A DNA stretch of 36,971 bases from a virus, in the IMG/VR virus record IMGVR_UViG_3300048061_000126, positions 1 to 36,971 of that record; one strand, given 5' to 3'. The notes below the pieces were generated by a model. It was not told where the DNA came from and did no database searches. It saw nothing but the letters and a program-made list of their open reading frames with translations. Shown here piece after piece: positions 1 through 8,485 of the stretch. Position 1 is the first letter of the stretch, and each line of letters opens with the position of its first letter. Position numbers and translations under genes: made by a program.

Positions 1-180
1 GGTCGTGTCTACGTCAAGGCTACTGCTAGCTTGGCTGACAATGATACCGAACTCGCTGTCTCCGCTACTGGATTCGCTCGTGAGGCTGAGACCAAGAAGG
101 GTATGGACGATGCACAGATTACTGGCTCCGCTAGTTCCTATGCACGTAAGTACGCCCTCAATGGCCTCTTCGCTATTGAC
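1..180. repeat. Left copy of the contig end overlap
   Basis: These 180 bases recur at 36792-36971 with four substitutions, at positions 24, 29, 45 and 171 of the repeat. Positions 24 and 171 are synonymous. Position 29 changes Ser to Ile and position 45 changes Asp to Glu. The overlap lies inside the erf coding frame and restores a continuous gene when the ends are joined. This indicates a circular map rather than a dedicated terminal repeat. Confidence 0.9.
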
Positions 181-294
181 GATACCAAGGATGCGGACGC
201 AACCAATGACCACGGCAAACGTGCGCCGAAGCCAAGCGAGGCGGCAATGGAGAAAGCCCAGCGTCAGCGTGATGCCCAACAAGCAGGATTCTAA
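1..294 (+). CDS. erf: ERF-family single-strand annealing protein, C-terminal part
   Basis: This is the 97-residue C-terminal portion of the recombinase whose start lies at the other end of the window (36606). The reading frame is open from base 1. Joined at the 180-bp end overlap, the protein would be 159 residues. The visible part includes KKGMDDAQITGSASSYARKY and NGLFAIDD, typical of ERF superfamily annealing proteins, which pair complementary single strands in phage recombination and in circularisation or repair. After about residue 125 of the joined protein the sequence becomes a charged, probably disordered tail (KRAPKPSEAAMEKAQRQRD). It precedes an unknown gene and an SSB-like gene, a usual recombination neighbourhood. 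The family call rests on motif recognition, not a database search. Confidence 0.85.
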   Translation, partial: GRVYVKATASLADNDTELAVSATGFAREAETKKGMDDAQITGSASSYARKYALNGLFAIDDTKDADATNDHGKRAPKPSEAAMEKAQRQRDAQQAGF

Positions 295-317
295 CCCCCT
301 AACCCAACAATATCATT

Positions 318-659
318 ATGTTTAATTCAACTAAAGAACTTCGCGATGAACTTGATTCAGCCCAATCCGTCATTATGGACATCGGGCATCAGCTTAATTT
401 ATTCAAGCGTGAGATGCGAGCCGAGGTTGCCCACCTTGAGTCAGCCCTTAAGAAAGCGCAGTGCGTACCACCGATTGTTTCGCGAGTCGAACTGGATACG
501 CAGATGTATGACGACATTAAGTACCTCAAGGACAGATACGAAATCCTCGACCAATGGGATTCCCGAACTCGCGATAAGTTCAGAGTCATAGAGAATCACC
601 TTGGCATTCGCATCGAGAACGGAATGCACGTAGTCGATGACCCAAGCGAAGAGGATTAA
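318..659 (+). CDS. Hypothetical protein, helical N-terminus
   Basis: The 113-residue protein is not recognised. Residues 1-48 are rich in charged and hydrophobic heptad-like residues and could form a helix or short coiled coil. The C-terminus is acidic (DDPSEED). The leader (CAACAATATCATT before ATG) has no Shine-Dalgarno site, as in most genes of this arm. It sits 23 bases after erf and 44 bases before the SSB-like gene. Co-transcription with recombination genes suggests an accessory role in DNA metabolism, but this is only positional. Confidence 0.7.
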   Translation: MFNSTKELRDELDSAQSVIMDIGHQLNLFKREMRAEVAHLESALKKAQCVPPIVSRVELDTQMYDDIKYLKDRYEILDQWDSRTRDKFRVIENHLGIRIENGMHVVDDPSEED

Positions 660-703
660 TTCTAACCCAACAATAACCAATAACCCAATAACCAAATAAT
701 AAT

Positions 704-952
704 ATGGCTGAATCCTACGATAACACAAACAGCGGTACATTCTTCATCAATGACCGCAAAGAAAAAGAAACACACCCTGACTACAATGGCAAAATCAATG
801 TAGAGGGTAAAGAGTATTACCTAAAGGGATGGAAGAAGACCGCAAAGAGCGGACTCAACTTCATGTCCCTTGCTGTTAACCCCGTTGACGGAGCGCGTTC
901 CAGTTCGCCGAAAGAGGCAACTGCCGCAGTCAATGACCCAGAACCGTTCTAA
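704..952 (+). CDS. Putative single-stranded DNA-binding-like protein
   Basis: This is a small protein of 82 residues. Its core (THPDYNGKINVEGKEYYLKG, then FMSLAV) resembles a small phage protein family often found beside annealing recombinases and likely to have an OB-like beta fold. The C-terminus ends in NDPEPF, an acidic tip with a terminal Pro-Phe, much like the protein-docking tail of bacterial SSB (DDIPF). Inference: it coats single-stranded DNA and recruits partners for the nearby ERF and DnaB proteins. The leader at 660-703 is almost G-free, with repeated AACCAAT or AACCCAAT. The stop overlaps the next start as TAATG. The family is only partly recognised and no structure was predicted. 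Confidence 0.55.
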   Translation: MAESYDNTNSGTFFINDRKEKETHPDYNGKINVEGKEYYLKGWKKTAKSGLNFMSLAVNPVDGARSSSPKEATAAVNDPEPF

Positions 953-1296
953 TGTCTGACGTATCTAGATTCGACAAGGATTGGTGGGAGCATTTCCGCA
1001 CTATGGAAATCCAGCACATACTGGAGCTTACCGCCAAGAAGAACTCCGATTACACTGGTGGCGATACCTGCGATAACCCCTTCGCTAACTTCGACAAAAG
1101 CACCGAGTTCGGCGTTCATCCCTTGACAGGAATCTGCATCAGAATGCAGGACAAATTCCAGAGAGCTAAGGCTTTCTGTGCGGACGGCTCGCTCTCGGTT
1201 ACGACCCAGGGCGACCAGTCCAAGGACATCTTCCGCGACCTGATTGGCTACTCCTTGATAGCCATAGGGATGCTGGAACGGGAAGATAACCCGTAA
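952..1296 (+). CDS. DUF1599 / nucleotide-modification-associated, MazG-like protein
   Basis: The 114-residue protein has the pattern KNSDYTGG..NPFANFDKS.EFG....TGICIRMQDKFQRAKAF....D.FRDLIGYSLIAIGMLE. This matches my knowledge of DUF1599 (nucleotide modification associated domain 1), an all-helical family related to MazG-type pyrophosphohydrolases. Conserved acidic and Asn residues are present in the N-terminal half and in the DLIGY segment. Inferred role: acting on (d)NTPs or modified nucleotides during replication. It starts inside the stop codon of the SSB-like gene (TAATG), so the two are probably translationally coupled. Catalytic activity cannot be judged from sequence alone. Confidence 0.65.
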   Translation: MSDVSRFDKDWWEHFRTMEIQHILELTAKKNSDYTGGDTCDNPFANFDKSTEFGVHPLTGICIRMQDKFQRAKAFCADGSLSVTTQGDQSKDIFRDLIGYSLIAIGMLEREDNP

Positions 1297-1360
1297 GTCC
1301 TAATGGTAGACTACTTGGCCCTTCGCAATTCGGCGGGGGGTTCAAGTAATCTCAACACAT

Positions 1361-1546
1361 ATGCAAATAAATATAATGAACTCACTACAAGACGCTACAA
1401 AGACAACCCTTTCAATCCACGAAGCGATTGATACCCGCCGACTTCCAGAGGAGGTTCGCATCAAACACAATGCGGTCAGTCAGTGCCTACGTTCATTAGT
1501 TGAAATACTTGACAATGAACTACGAGCATCCGAACCAACCCCATAG
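1361..1546 (+). CDS. Small hypothetical protein upstream of the helicase
   Basis: The 61-residue protein is not recognised. It is mostly helical in character (QDATKTTLSIHEAIDTRR, then CLRSLVEILDNEL). A second in-frame ATG at 1376 would give 56 residues, and either start is possible because neither has a clear ribosome site. The 3' end overlaps the helicase start by 32 bases, which supports a real coupled gene. The 64 bases before it (1297-1360) hold no gene that I can support. Confidence 0.5.
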   Translation: MQINIMNSLQDATKTTLSIHEAIDTRRLPEEVRIKHNAVSQCLRSLVEILDNELRASEPTP

Positions 1547-2855
1547 TGTAGAGGCCGAACGCCGACTACTTGCCACCTGTATTGATGATGGCATCCGCGA
1601 AGAAAATACTGTTCTGCTTGACGATGTAAGTGCTATCGTTGAGGCAGAGGATTTCTACGTGTACAAGCACAAGCTTCTGTTCGAGGCTTTGCAGTCCCTA
1701 GCCAATGACAGCCAGCCCCTCAATGAGGTCAGCATCTATGAGCGTTTAAAGACCTCTGGTGTAACTGATGAGGTCGGCGGTCTTCCTGGGTTACTCAACA
1801 TCATGGACGAGGTTTCCACGGGCCTACAAGCTCGGTTCTTCGCCAAGACGGTTGCTGAGAAGTCCAGGCTTCGCGCACTCATGCGCTCCTGCCGTACTGC
1901 GGCGGAGCAGGCTGAGAAGGAGACTACTGGCTACGATGAGATTCGTGCTGAACTGGAGGCTGACATCACAGCTAAACCTAAACTCGGCATTGATACCGCC
2001 AAGATTAGTACCAGCACAGAGGAACTCAAGAAGGAGATTCAACTGATGAAGGACGGGGAGTTCACCCCTGATGTCATTCGTACTCACATCGGTCGGCTGG
2101 ATTGGTTCCTTGGAAACGGCGGCATCGCTGCTGGCGAGGTACTGACACTGGCCGCACCAACGTCCTGCGGTAAGTCCGCATGGGCCTTGTTCGTTGCACT
2201 GAACGCAGTCAAGAAGGAAGAGAAGGCAACCGCCATCTTCTCTCTTGAGATGCCACAGAAGCAACTGACTAAGCGCATGACGCAGATTGTTTCAGGGGTC
2301 AACCTTCGGAACGTACAGGACAGAAACGTAACGGACATAGAGAGCAAGCGTGTCGATGATGCTATTGATGAACTCGGCGAGATGCCGATTTACTCATCGC
2401 ATAGTGTCAAGAGCGCGGATGACCTAGTAAGTCAGGCTCGCTCATTCGTTAACAACAACGGGGTCAAGCTGGTAATTGTTGATTACCTTCAGTTGATTCC
2501 GTTTAACTCAAATAAGATGGGTAAGTCCGAGGGCATCGCTAACATCTCTCACAAGATTAAGCAGATGGCTCTGGACCTTAACGTGGCTGTAATCCTATTG
2601 GCTCAGGTCAATCGGGAGGGCGCAAAGCGTGGCGGTCTAGAACTGTATGACCTCAAGGATTCAGGTGACATTGAGAATGATGCCGATGTGGTATTGCTCA
2701 TGTGGCCTTCTAACGGGGACGTTGAGTCCTCCAAGGACAGTGACCACTCAGGACACTACACTAACCTCTTATACAAACTAGCAAAGAATCGTGAGGGCGA
2801 GCGAGGAATCGGTTGCTTCTTTAAATTCTATCACGGAACAGGGAGATTCAAATAA
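1515..2855 (+). CDS. dnaB: DnaB-type replicative helicase
   Basis: The 446-residue protein has the two-domain DnaB layout. The N-terminal helical domain (HSVEAERRLLATCI, about residues 10-110) is followed by a linker and a RecA-like ATPase. Walker A is APTSCGKSA near residue 214. Walker B is LVIVDYLQLI near residue 318. A later AQVNRE segment and a DLKDSGDIENDAD segment match DnaB motifs. It would unwind the phage replication fork as a hexamer. ATG at 1515 is chosen over the in-frame TTG at 1500 because the DnaB N-terminal helix begins there. No primase domain or separate primase gene is visible, so host DnaG is the likely partner. An HNH gene follows three bases downstream. Confidence 0.92.
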   Translation: MNYEHPNQPHSVEAERRLLATCIDDGIREENTVLLDDVSAIVEAEDFYVYKHKLLFEALQSLANDSQPLNEVSIYERLKTSGVTDEVGGLPGLLNIMDEVSTGLQARFFAKTVAEKSRLRALMRSCRTAAEQAEKETTGYDEIRAELEADITAKPKLGIDTAKISTSTEELKKEIQLMKDGEFTPDVIRTHIGRLDWFLGNGGIAAGEVLTLAAPTSCGKSAWALFVALNAVKKEEKATAIFSLEMPQKQLTKRMTQIVSGVNLRNVQDRNVTDIESKRVDDAIDELGEMPIYSSHSVKSADDLVSQARSFVNNNGVKLVIVDYLQLIPFNSNKMGKSEGIANISHKIKQMALDLNVAVILLAQVNREGAKRGGLELYDLKDSGDIENDADVVLLMWPSNGDVESSKDSDHSGHYTNLLYKLAKNREGERGIGCFFKFYHGTGRFK

Positions 2856-2857
2856 TT

Positions 2858-3559
2858 ATGATACAAGCAAAAACAAAATCAAAGACAATCCAGGTACACG
2901 GGGTTCCCGTTACCTGTCACTCGGACGGCAGCGTTACCCTCGTCGACAATCGCACGGGGAAACCTCGGCGTTCATTCGGCGCAAACGTCAAGGGATACAG
3001 GATGAGGATGGTTAGGGAAAAGATGAGACCTGTTCATCGCTTGATTGCTATAGCCTTCCACGGAAAGCCCCAGGATGGGATGGAAGCTGACCACATTAAT
3101 GGGAACAGGGCCGACAATAGACCAGAAAATCTGCGATGGGCTAGTCAATCACAGAACCTTCGGGGCGCAAGGCGTGTTCATGGCGCACTAAAGTACAGAG
3201 GGGTTGACTCGAACAAGAGGAGATATAGGGCCAGAGTGCTTGGCAAGCACATTGGTTCATTCGGTACTGAAATCGAAGCCGCTGAACGCTTTGATGATGT
3301 CGCTTTCTACCAGCATGACTTCCCGCTTGAGGGGCTGAATTTTCCTCAGCGAATACTTGACAAGATGGCTCAGGATGATACAGATAATAGCATGATTGAT
3401 TCATCAGAAAATGCCGAACGCATCCAGACTCAAATCGAAATGATTCGCCAAGAGAGCCGTATTCTTTCGTACCGCATTGAGCGTATGATGGAGCAGCGCA
3501 AGGCACTCTCCGAAGAGAAGCGTAAACTCAAGACACAGCTTGAAATGCTTAGTGTATAA
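2858..3559 (+). CDS. HNH endonuclease with AP2-like DNA-binding domain and coiled-coil tail
   Basis: The 233-residue protein has three parts. Residues 58-100 form an HNH_3-type nuclease with VHRLIAIAF, DHINGN at 78-83 and DNRPENLRW. Residues 112-150 (KYRGVDSNKRRYRARV...GSFGTEIEAAERFD) form an AP2-like DNA-binding domain. Residues 185-230 form a long charged coiled coil. HNH-AP2 proteins are often free-standing homing endonucleases. The coiled-coil extension is unusual and suggests dimerisation or a domesticated role. It sits directly after dnaB and is the last gene before the + strand terminator. The surrounding genes look intact, so nothing shows that it interrupts one. Confidence 0.85.
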   Translation: MIQAKTKSKTIQVHGVPVTCHSDGSVTLVDNRTGKPRRSFGANVKGYRMRMVREKMRPVHRLIAIAFHGKPQDGMEADHINGNRADNRPENLRWASQSQNLRGARRVHGALKYRGVDSNKRRYRARVLGKHIGSFGTEIEAAERFDDVAFYQHDFPLEGLNFPQRILDKMAQDDTDNSMIDSSENAERIQTQIEMIRQESRILSYRIERMMEQRKALSEEKRKLKTQLEMLSV

Positions 3560-3632
3560 TATTTCCGAGGTAAGCCCTGTGAGTAATCCTGGGCAAGGGG
3601 GTTAGTATTTCCTCCTATTTAACTCCTCGTTT

Positions 3633-3660
3633 TCATGTAGTGTATATCATGTAGTGTATA
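3633..3660 (+). repeat. 14-nt direct tandem repeat, two copies
   Basis: TCATGTAGTGTATA occurs at 3633-3646 and again at 3647-3660 with no mismatch, immediately before the terminator hairpin. It lies in the 138-base gap between the converging arms (3560-3697). No function is evident; it could be polymerase slippage or a protein-binding site. Confidence 0.85.
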
Positions 3661-3663
3661 GTA

Positions 3664-3696
3664 GCCTCGTCCTCCGTTTGGGGGGCGGGGCTTTTT
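3664..3696 (+). terminator. Rho-independent terminator ending the early arm
   Basis: A 12-bp stem is formed by 3664-3675 and 3680-3691 with a GTTT loop, followed by TTTTT at 3692-3696. Three of the pairs are G-U wobbles when read from the + strand. On the - strand these become A-C mismatches, so the hairpin should act mainly on + strand transcripts. It sits exactly where the two arms converge, one base from the stop codon of the - strand gene. Confidence 0.85.
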
Positions 3697-3697
3697 A

Positions 3698-6600
3698 CTA
3701 GTAACCCCTTTGCTTGATAGCAATAGCCTCAAGGACGGACTTCGTAGCAATACCCTTGCGTTGGTATTCTCGCATCAAGGCACGGTTCTTATCAGCACCA
3801 ACAGACAGAAGATAATCAACGCGCTTATCAACATCAAGACCAGCAATCAATTTTTCACGACCACTCAGGTTGCGACTCTCGATTGATTTGAGGCGTTTGT
3901 GATGCTGAACAAGTCGCTTATAAAGGCCTGGGTCGGACTTGCGGATACCTTTCATTGCGTCCAGCTTTTCCTTGGTTGTAGTCCCAGGAATCTCGTCATA
4001 TATCTCCGAGGTTCTCAGCTTCTTGGTTCGGGGCATATCCGTGTAAGTACCGTCAACCACATCTAGTATATCGGAACCCGACATTCCAGCATCCTTCATC
4101 ATCTGGATGCGTTCGTCCTCGGTGTACTTCCATGTACCACCACCAAGGTTCTCGTAGTGCTGACGGATAACATCGAACTGACTGCGGCGAGCAGCGTTCA
4201 TTTCCTCATAAACAGCCTCCAGTTGGCTGGGGGTCAGGTCCTTGTAGTCACGGGCTGATGAGAATCGACCCGAAGCGTCACGCATCGCATTATTAGCGGA
4301 GCGCATCTTCAGTTTTCCACTACGTTCAGCGTCCCAAGCATTATAACGGAAACCCATCAAGCGCATCAATAGCTGTTGCTCATCTACGTCACCGACATCT
4401 TGTAATGCACGTTCCCACTTGTCGATTTCGCGCATACCGCCTGGCTCAAGAACGTCCTCCCAGAATACCTTAGCCTTGTCCTTGAGTTGCTGGAGCTTAT
4501 CTGCGCTAAGGCTGACTTCTTTGCCGTTCTCATCGAACCCAAGAACAATCTTTGCAGCCGCTTGGAACACAAACGTACCTTCTCCCATTAGCTCTTCGGT
4601 GAGATATTCTATGACTGAACCGAAGTCCTTGTTGCGTAACCCAGCATAGAAGGCATTGGTCCCTGTTAATTCTGGTACAAGGTAACTTGGGTTGAAGTAA
4701 ACGCCCTTGCGACCACTGGCATCAGGGATGATTACTAGTTGTTTCTTGGAATCCCAATTCGGCGCAATAGTCTCACCGAACTCCTTCTGGGCTTCCATAC
4801 CAAGTCCTTGGGATTGGTTTATTTCATTGAAGACGTAAGCACTACCACCAGCCACAGCAGCTAGGGACGCCGCCCTCTTGCCACCTTGTAGTCGCATTGC
4901 TGCTATGTCAGCCGTTGATGGGTCCAGGCCGATGTCACGCCCGAATGTGCCATTAAGCATCTTGGTGGCGTACCGACCCTGGTTGTACATATTCCTTAGT
5001 TTCTCGGCGGTGAAGGTAACGAACGGATTAGCTAGACCAACGCGGGAAAGATACTTGACCGCTCCCGAAACCTTGTCGTATTGCTGGTACGTATCATTGG
5101 TAAGTCGAGCAGCGGCAGCTTCAATTTGTTCTTGTGTAGCATCGGGATACATCTTCCGTAACTGCTTCTGGTTTCCCTTCCATACCACGTATCGGAACGC
5201 AATATCGGGGGCTGAGTACAATTTGCTAGGAACTTCAAGAAATAAGTCACTTCCCTTTTGTGATATGCTGCGCTTGAAACTGTCACGAACATCGGACGCA
5301 AGGACGCCCTGAGTGTTCAGTCCGTACTGCGCCATCTTCTCAATGTCATCAAGGAAGGCTCTAGATGATGCGGTATCCTTGCCACCCAATATATCGCGCA
5401 AAGGCCCGAACTCCGACAATGCTAGCTTAATGCCTCGAATTACATCGCCAGTTGGCATAATGCCCGACGAGAGGGCCGCAGCAATATTACCATATACCTG
5501 CACTGGATACGCAATGGGACTAAGGACAACCTTGGTTGCCTTGGAGAAACCAACCAATGAATTATATAACTCACCAAGAACACGGGCCACGGGTTGATTG
5601 CTTTTCTCGACAGTATCGCCCATACGCAAGCGGGTTACTGCGCTAACAATCTCTGGCTCCGCGTAAATACCAGATGCCCCCTTAGTGGTTGATAGAGGTA
5701 CTTCTACCTGCGTAGGTGTCCTACGACCACGGCTAGCCAGTCCAGTTTCGAGCATAGTTCGGTTAATAGCTATGTCCTGATTCTGTGCGGCTACTAAGCG
5801 TGACACCCTGGAGAGTGTTCCAAATATCTTTTCTCCTGGCTCGACAATCTCACCAAGGTATTTGCGTTCCTCTGGACCAATCTTGCGCTTACTCTTAAGG
5901 ACACCATCAAATGCACGAGGTACGTGTCCACCCGACCTTGCGAGTCTAACACGGGCTGACTTGCTTTCGAGGTCATCAAGTTGATTCTTGGCCATCTCCA
6001 ATGCTCGGTCCATAGTCATGGTTCCAGCCTCGGACGACATCATAATACCCGTAGCGATTTCCTGCTCGGCTTTTGCTCGTTGTGCAACAGATGGTTGGTA
6101 CTTCCTGTCCGTGAACATTCTGTACTCACGGCTGACGTAGCTCTTCTCTTCGATGGAGTTCTTAATCGTGCTAATCAAGTCTTCCCGTGTAGCCTGCGGC
6201 AAGGATTGAATGGTTTCGTCATCAAGATTCTCAATCAGTAACTTCTGTAAAGGCTCCAACGTATCACGGAACTTCTCAAGCTCATTGCGAATAGGTTCCA
6301 GCGATGGGTCCATCTCGCCGCCATCGAGAAATGCGTTGACCTTCTTCTCGGTATCGGGGTCCTTCTTTATGAGCTTGTCCACCTTTCGGCGAACGATTGC
6401 TCCAGTCTTCTCAGCCGCACGAACCATATTACGGGCGTCATCAATATTGAAGACAATATCCTTCCCTGCAATGGTCGATGGCGACAGGGCAGAGATGAGG
6501 TTAATGGTAGCACGCATGATTGGGTTCGTGCTTGTTTTGTAAGTCTCAATGCGCTTGGATGCGTTAGCTGTGTCAATGGCCTTACGCTGAACTATCTTAT

Positions 6601-7681
6601 CAGCAACCTCAGCCTTGGCTGCATTGAACTCAACCGTCTCCTTGACGATTCCTGGCGTGGGTGTCTTAGGGGCGGGGGTAGCTTCTGGGGCTTCCTTAAT
6701 CATCGGCATCCATTGGAGTTCCTGGTACTCAATCGTACCATCGGATACCATCTCAAGGACTTCGGTAGCCGTCTTACCTTCGGTCTTCTTCAGTAAGGAT
6801 TTAGGTACATTGGATAAACCAGCACCGCCGAATCCTCCAACGATACCTGATAATAGTTCGGTAGCAAAGCGACCACCTGGGCTTAGGTCATATACCTCGC
6901 CAACCGCACGACCAGCCCCAGCACCAACGGCAGCACCAGCCTCAATAGCCAGTAACCGTCCAGTATTCTGAGCCGCTTCATTAACGAATTGCTCCGAAAC
7001 CTCACGAAGGAGTTTTGTTCCCTTGCTTCCTAGTCTAGCGGCTGACAAGGCCTGTGTTCCACGGAGTAGTTTTGTACCCCTGGCTCCTGCTTGAGTAGCA
7101 GCCAGAATTTGTGCGCCTTTGATTTGCGGGATGAGGAATGTAGCGGCCTCCGCACCAGTTTGCCCAACGTAGCCGTAAGGAGTTCGTGGTTCTTCATCCA
7201 GGACTACCTGACCTGGAAGTAAATTCATAGTATCCCGAAAGGTTTCTTTCCAGTCCTCCGTGTACTCGTAATCCTTTCCAGTAATCTTACTAGCCACTTT
7301 TGTTATACCCGCCCCAAGGGCATTGAGAGCAGAACCAGCCATGTTGGCCATCTGGTTGTTGAACTGGTTGGCGATATCAAAAGCAGCTTGGTCCACGTTC
7401 TGGACAAAGGTTAAGTCCTCGTCATAGAGCTTGAGTTTACGCTCCGCTTGTTCGGGGTACGGGACTTCTGTAATGTAAGGCTCGCGCTCAACGCCACCCG
7501 CTTGCGTATAGAGTTCATCTACGTCAACCTGCTCTACCCCGTCAGCATCAGCAGCCAGGGATTCCCTGTACTCAGGGTATTTATCAAGAACCTTTGATAT
7601 TAGTTCCGAATTATCGACACCCTGGTATTGAGGATACTTCTCCTTAATACGAAGGGCAAGCTCCTCTTCCGTATATGCCAT
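3698..7681 (-). CDS. Large internal virion / DNA-ejection protein (T7 gp16-like position)
   Basis: At 1327 residues this is the largest protein in the window. The N-terminus carries a pair of KYPQYQ/KYPEYRE modules (residues about 14-39), a start seen in large phage ejection proteins. Residues about 240-290 are Gly/Ala-rich and could contact or cross membranes. Much of the rest is charged and helical. No lysozyme or transglycosylase signature was spotted. Its size and its place after two smaller virion genes match T7 gp16, which helps build the trans-periplasmic DNA conduit. It is the last late gene. A perfect TATAAT lies five bases before its ATG, so it may have its own promoter. Function is inferred from synteny and size. 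Confidence 0.75.
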   Translation of the reverse strand: MAYTEEELALRIKEKYPQYQGVDNSELISKVLDKYPEYRESLAADADGVEQVDVDELYTQAGGVEREPYITEVPYPEQAERKLKLYDEDLTFVQNVDQAAFDIANQFNNQMANMAGSALNALGAGITKVASKITGKDYEYTEDWKETFRDTMNLLPGQVVLDEEPRTPYGYVGQTGAEAATFLIPQIKGAQILAATQAGARGTKLLRGTQALSAARLGSKGTKLLREVSEQFVNEAAQNTGRLLAIEAGAAVGAGAGRAVGEVYDLSPGGRFATELLSGIVGGFGGAGLSNVPKSLLKKTEGKTATEVLEMVSDGTIEYQELQWMPMIKEAPEATPAPKTPTPGIVKETVEFNAAKAEVADKIVQRKAIDTANASKRIETYKTSTNPIMRATINLISALSPSTIAGKDIVFNIDDARNMVRAAEKTGAIVRRKVDKLIKKDPDTEKKVNAFLDGGEMDPSLEPIRNELEKFRDTLEPLQKLLIENLDDETIQSLPQATREDLISTIKNSIEEKSYVSREYRMFTDRKYQPSVAQRAKAEQEIATGIMMSSEAGTMTMDRALEMAKNQLDDLESKSARVRLARSGGHVPRAFDGVLKSKRKIGPEERKYLGEIVEPGEKIFGTLSRVSRLVAAQNQDIAINRTMLETGLASRGRRTPTQVEVPLSTTKGASGIYAEPEIVSAVTRLRMGDTVEKSNQPVARVLGELYNSLVGFSKATKVVLSPIAYPVQVYGNIAAALSSGIMPTGDVIRGIKLALSEFGPLRDILGGKDTASSRAFLDDIEKMAQYGLNTQGVLASDVRDSFKRSISQKGSDLFLEVPSKLYSAPDIAFRYVVWKGNQKQLRKMYPDATQEQIEAAAARLTNDTYQQYDKVSGAVKYLSRVGLANPFVTFTAEKLRNMYNQGRYATKMLNGTFGRDIGLDPSTADIAAMRLQGGKRAASLAAVAGGSAYVFNEINQSQGLGMEAQKEFGETIAPNWDSKKQLVIIPDASGRKGVYFNPSYLVPELTGTNAFYAGLRNKDFGSVIEYLTEELMGEGTFVFQAAAKIVLGFDENGKEVSLSADKLQQLKDKAKVFWEDVLEPGGMREIDKWERALQDVGDVDEQQLLMRLMGFRYNAWDAERSGKLKMRSANNAMRDASGRFSSARDYKDLTPSQLEAVYEEMNAARRSQFDVIRQHYENLGGGTWKYTEDERIQMMKDAGMSGSDILDVVDGTYTDMPRTKKLRTSEIYDEIPGTTTKEKLDAMKGIRKSDPGLYKRLVQHHKRLKSIESRNLSGREKLIAGLDVDKRVDYLLSVGADKNRALMREYQRKGIATKSVLEAIAIKQRGY

Positions 7682-7707
7682 GAGTCATTATACCCCAGGG
7701 GGTAACA
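7682..7707 (-). promoter_or_regulatory. TATAAT box five bases before ATG; candidate leaderless promoter
   Basis: On the - strand TATAAT (7687-7692) is followed by GACTC and then ATG. Just upstream is ACCCCCTGGGG, nearly the same as the sequence before the TATAAT at 18729-18734 (ACCCCCTGTGA). No -35 TTGACA-like box is found at 16-18 bp. A second TATAAT overlaps the stop codon of the upstream gene. A start site six or seven bases after the box would fall on the initiation codon. Confidence 0.5.
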
Positions 7708-8484
7708 TTATAAGCCCAAATTAAGCGGGTCAGGGGTAGGTGCTGGGTCGGCTGGCTTTTTGTCTGGTATCGGTTCAGCACCCTCAAAGAGTTCTGAGGC
7801 GGGGATGGGCTGGCCAGTTATTTTGTCAATCATTCCAAGTGAGGTTGTAATGTTCTGGGCCTCCCTCGTCTTACCTTGTCGGAATAAATCCTGAGCCTTT
7901 TCATACTGCTCCAGGAAATTTTGTTGTTCCAGAACCTTAGTAGGGACACGTTCAGTCACCTGGCGAGGTATCTGACCTTTGAATAATCCATCTTGTGAAA
8001 TGATACCCTCTGGGCTAATCTTAATCTCACCTGGTCCAGACATCTCATCAATTAACCGAAGTGTGCCAGCAAGGTTTTGACCACCTAGTTCGGTATAGGC
8101 TTGCATGAAGTCCTGCTTATTCACCTTTCCTGTACCAGCTTCCGTACTGACACCTACTGCTTGATTTACAATGTTACGTTCACGCTCAATTCCAGCGTAA
8201 TTCATAATCAAAGCCGCCGTATTCGGGTCCTTGGCAAAAGATTTAGCCATCTTTTCGCCTTCTTCCGCGCCGAACTGCCCCGTAGTAAATGGCAGGATGG
8301 CTTCGTATCGAAGCTTTCTATCCTCTGCATTCTGCTTGTCAACCTGGTACTTGGTCACTGCTTTACCAATGTCCTCACCCAGGCTAGCCAATGCTTGACC
8401 AGTAATCATACCAGCCTTAGCGAATCCGCTTACGTCTGCTCTGCCCAGTTCTGGGCGTACTTGTGTTCCTACTTGAAATGCCAT
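7708..8484 (-). CDS. Internal virion protein (T7 gp15-like position)
   Basis: The 258-residue protein is not recognised by motif. The N-terminus (MAFQVGTQVRPELGRADVSG) and the segment MITGQALASLGEDIGKAVTKYQ look like virion proteins of podoviruses. The middle is helical and Gln-rich. The C-terminus is a Pro/Asp-rich tail (DKKPADPAPTPDPLN). It lies one base after the 440-residue virion gene and just before the 1327-residue protein, matching the gp14-gp15-gp16 order of T7. A role in the ejection apparatus is an inference from synteny. Confidence 0.65.
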   Translation of the reverse strand: MAFQVGTQVRPELGRADVSGFAKAGMITGQALASLGEDIGKAVTKYQVDKQNAEDRKLRYEAILPFTTGQFGAEEGEKMAKSFAKDPNTAALIMNYAGIERERNIVNQAVGVSTEAGTGKVNKQDFMQAYTELGGQNLAGTLRLIDEMSGPGEIKISPEGIISQDGLFKGQIPRQVTERVPTKVLEQQNFLEQYEKAQDLFRQGKTREAQNITTSLGMIDKITGQPIPASELFEGAEPIPDKKPADPAPTPDPLNLGL

Positions 8485-8485
8485 G

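Noticed and set aside
1297-1360. tRNA-like words (AATGGTAGA and GGTTCAAGT) between the DUF1599 gene and the small gene before dnaB
   Set aside because: No acceptor stem, no 5-bp T stem and no anticodon arm could be paired, so a tRNA or remnant is not supported.
1824-2264. - strand open frame of 146 codons
   Set aside because: Antisense to the DnaB helicase gene, which has clear motifs.
3698-7681. Lysozyme or transglycosylase domain in the large internal virion protein
   Set aside because: No catalytic Glu motif of the lytic transglycosylase or lysozyme type was seen; only size and position support its role.
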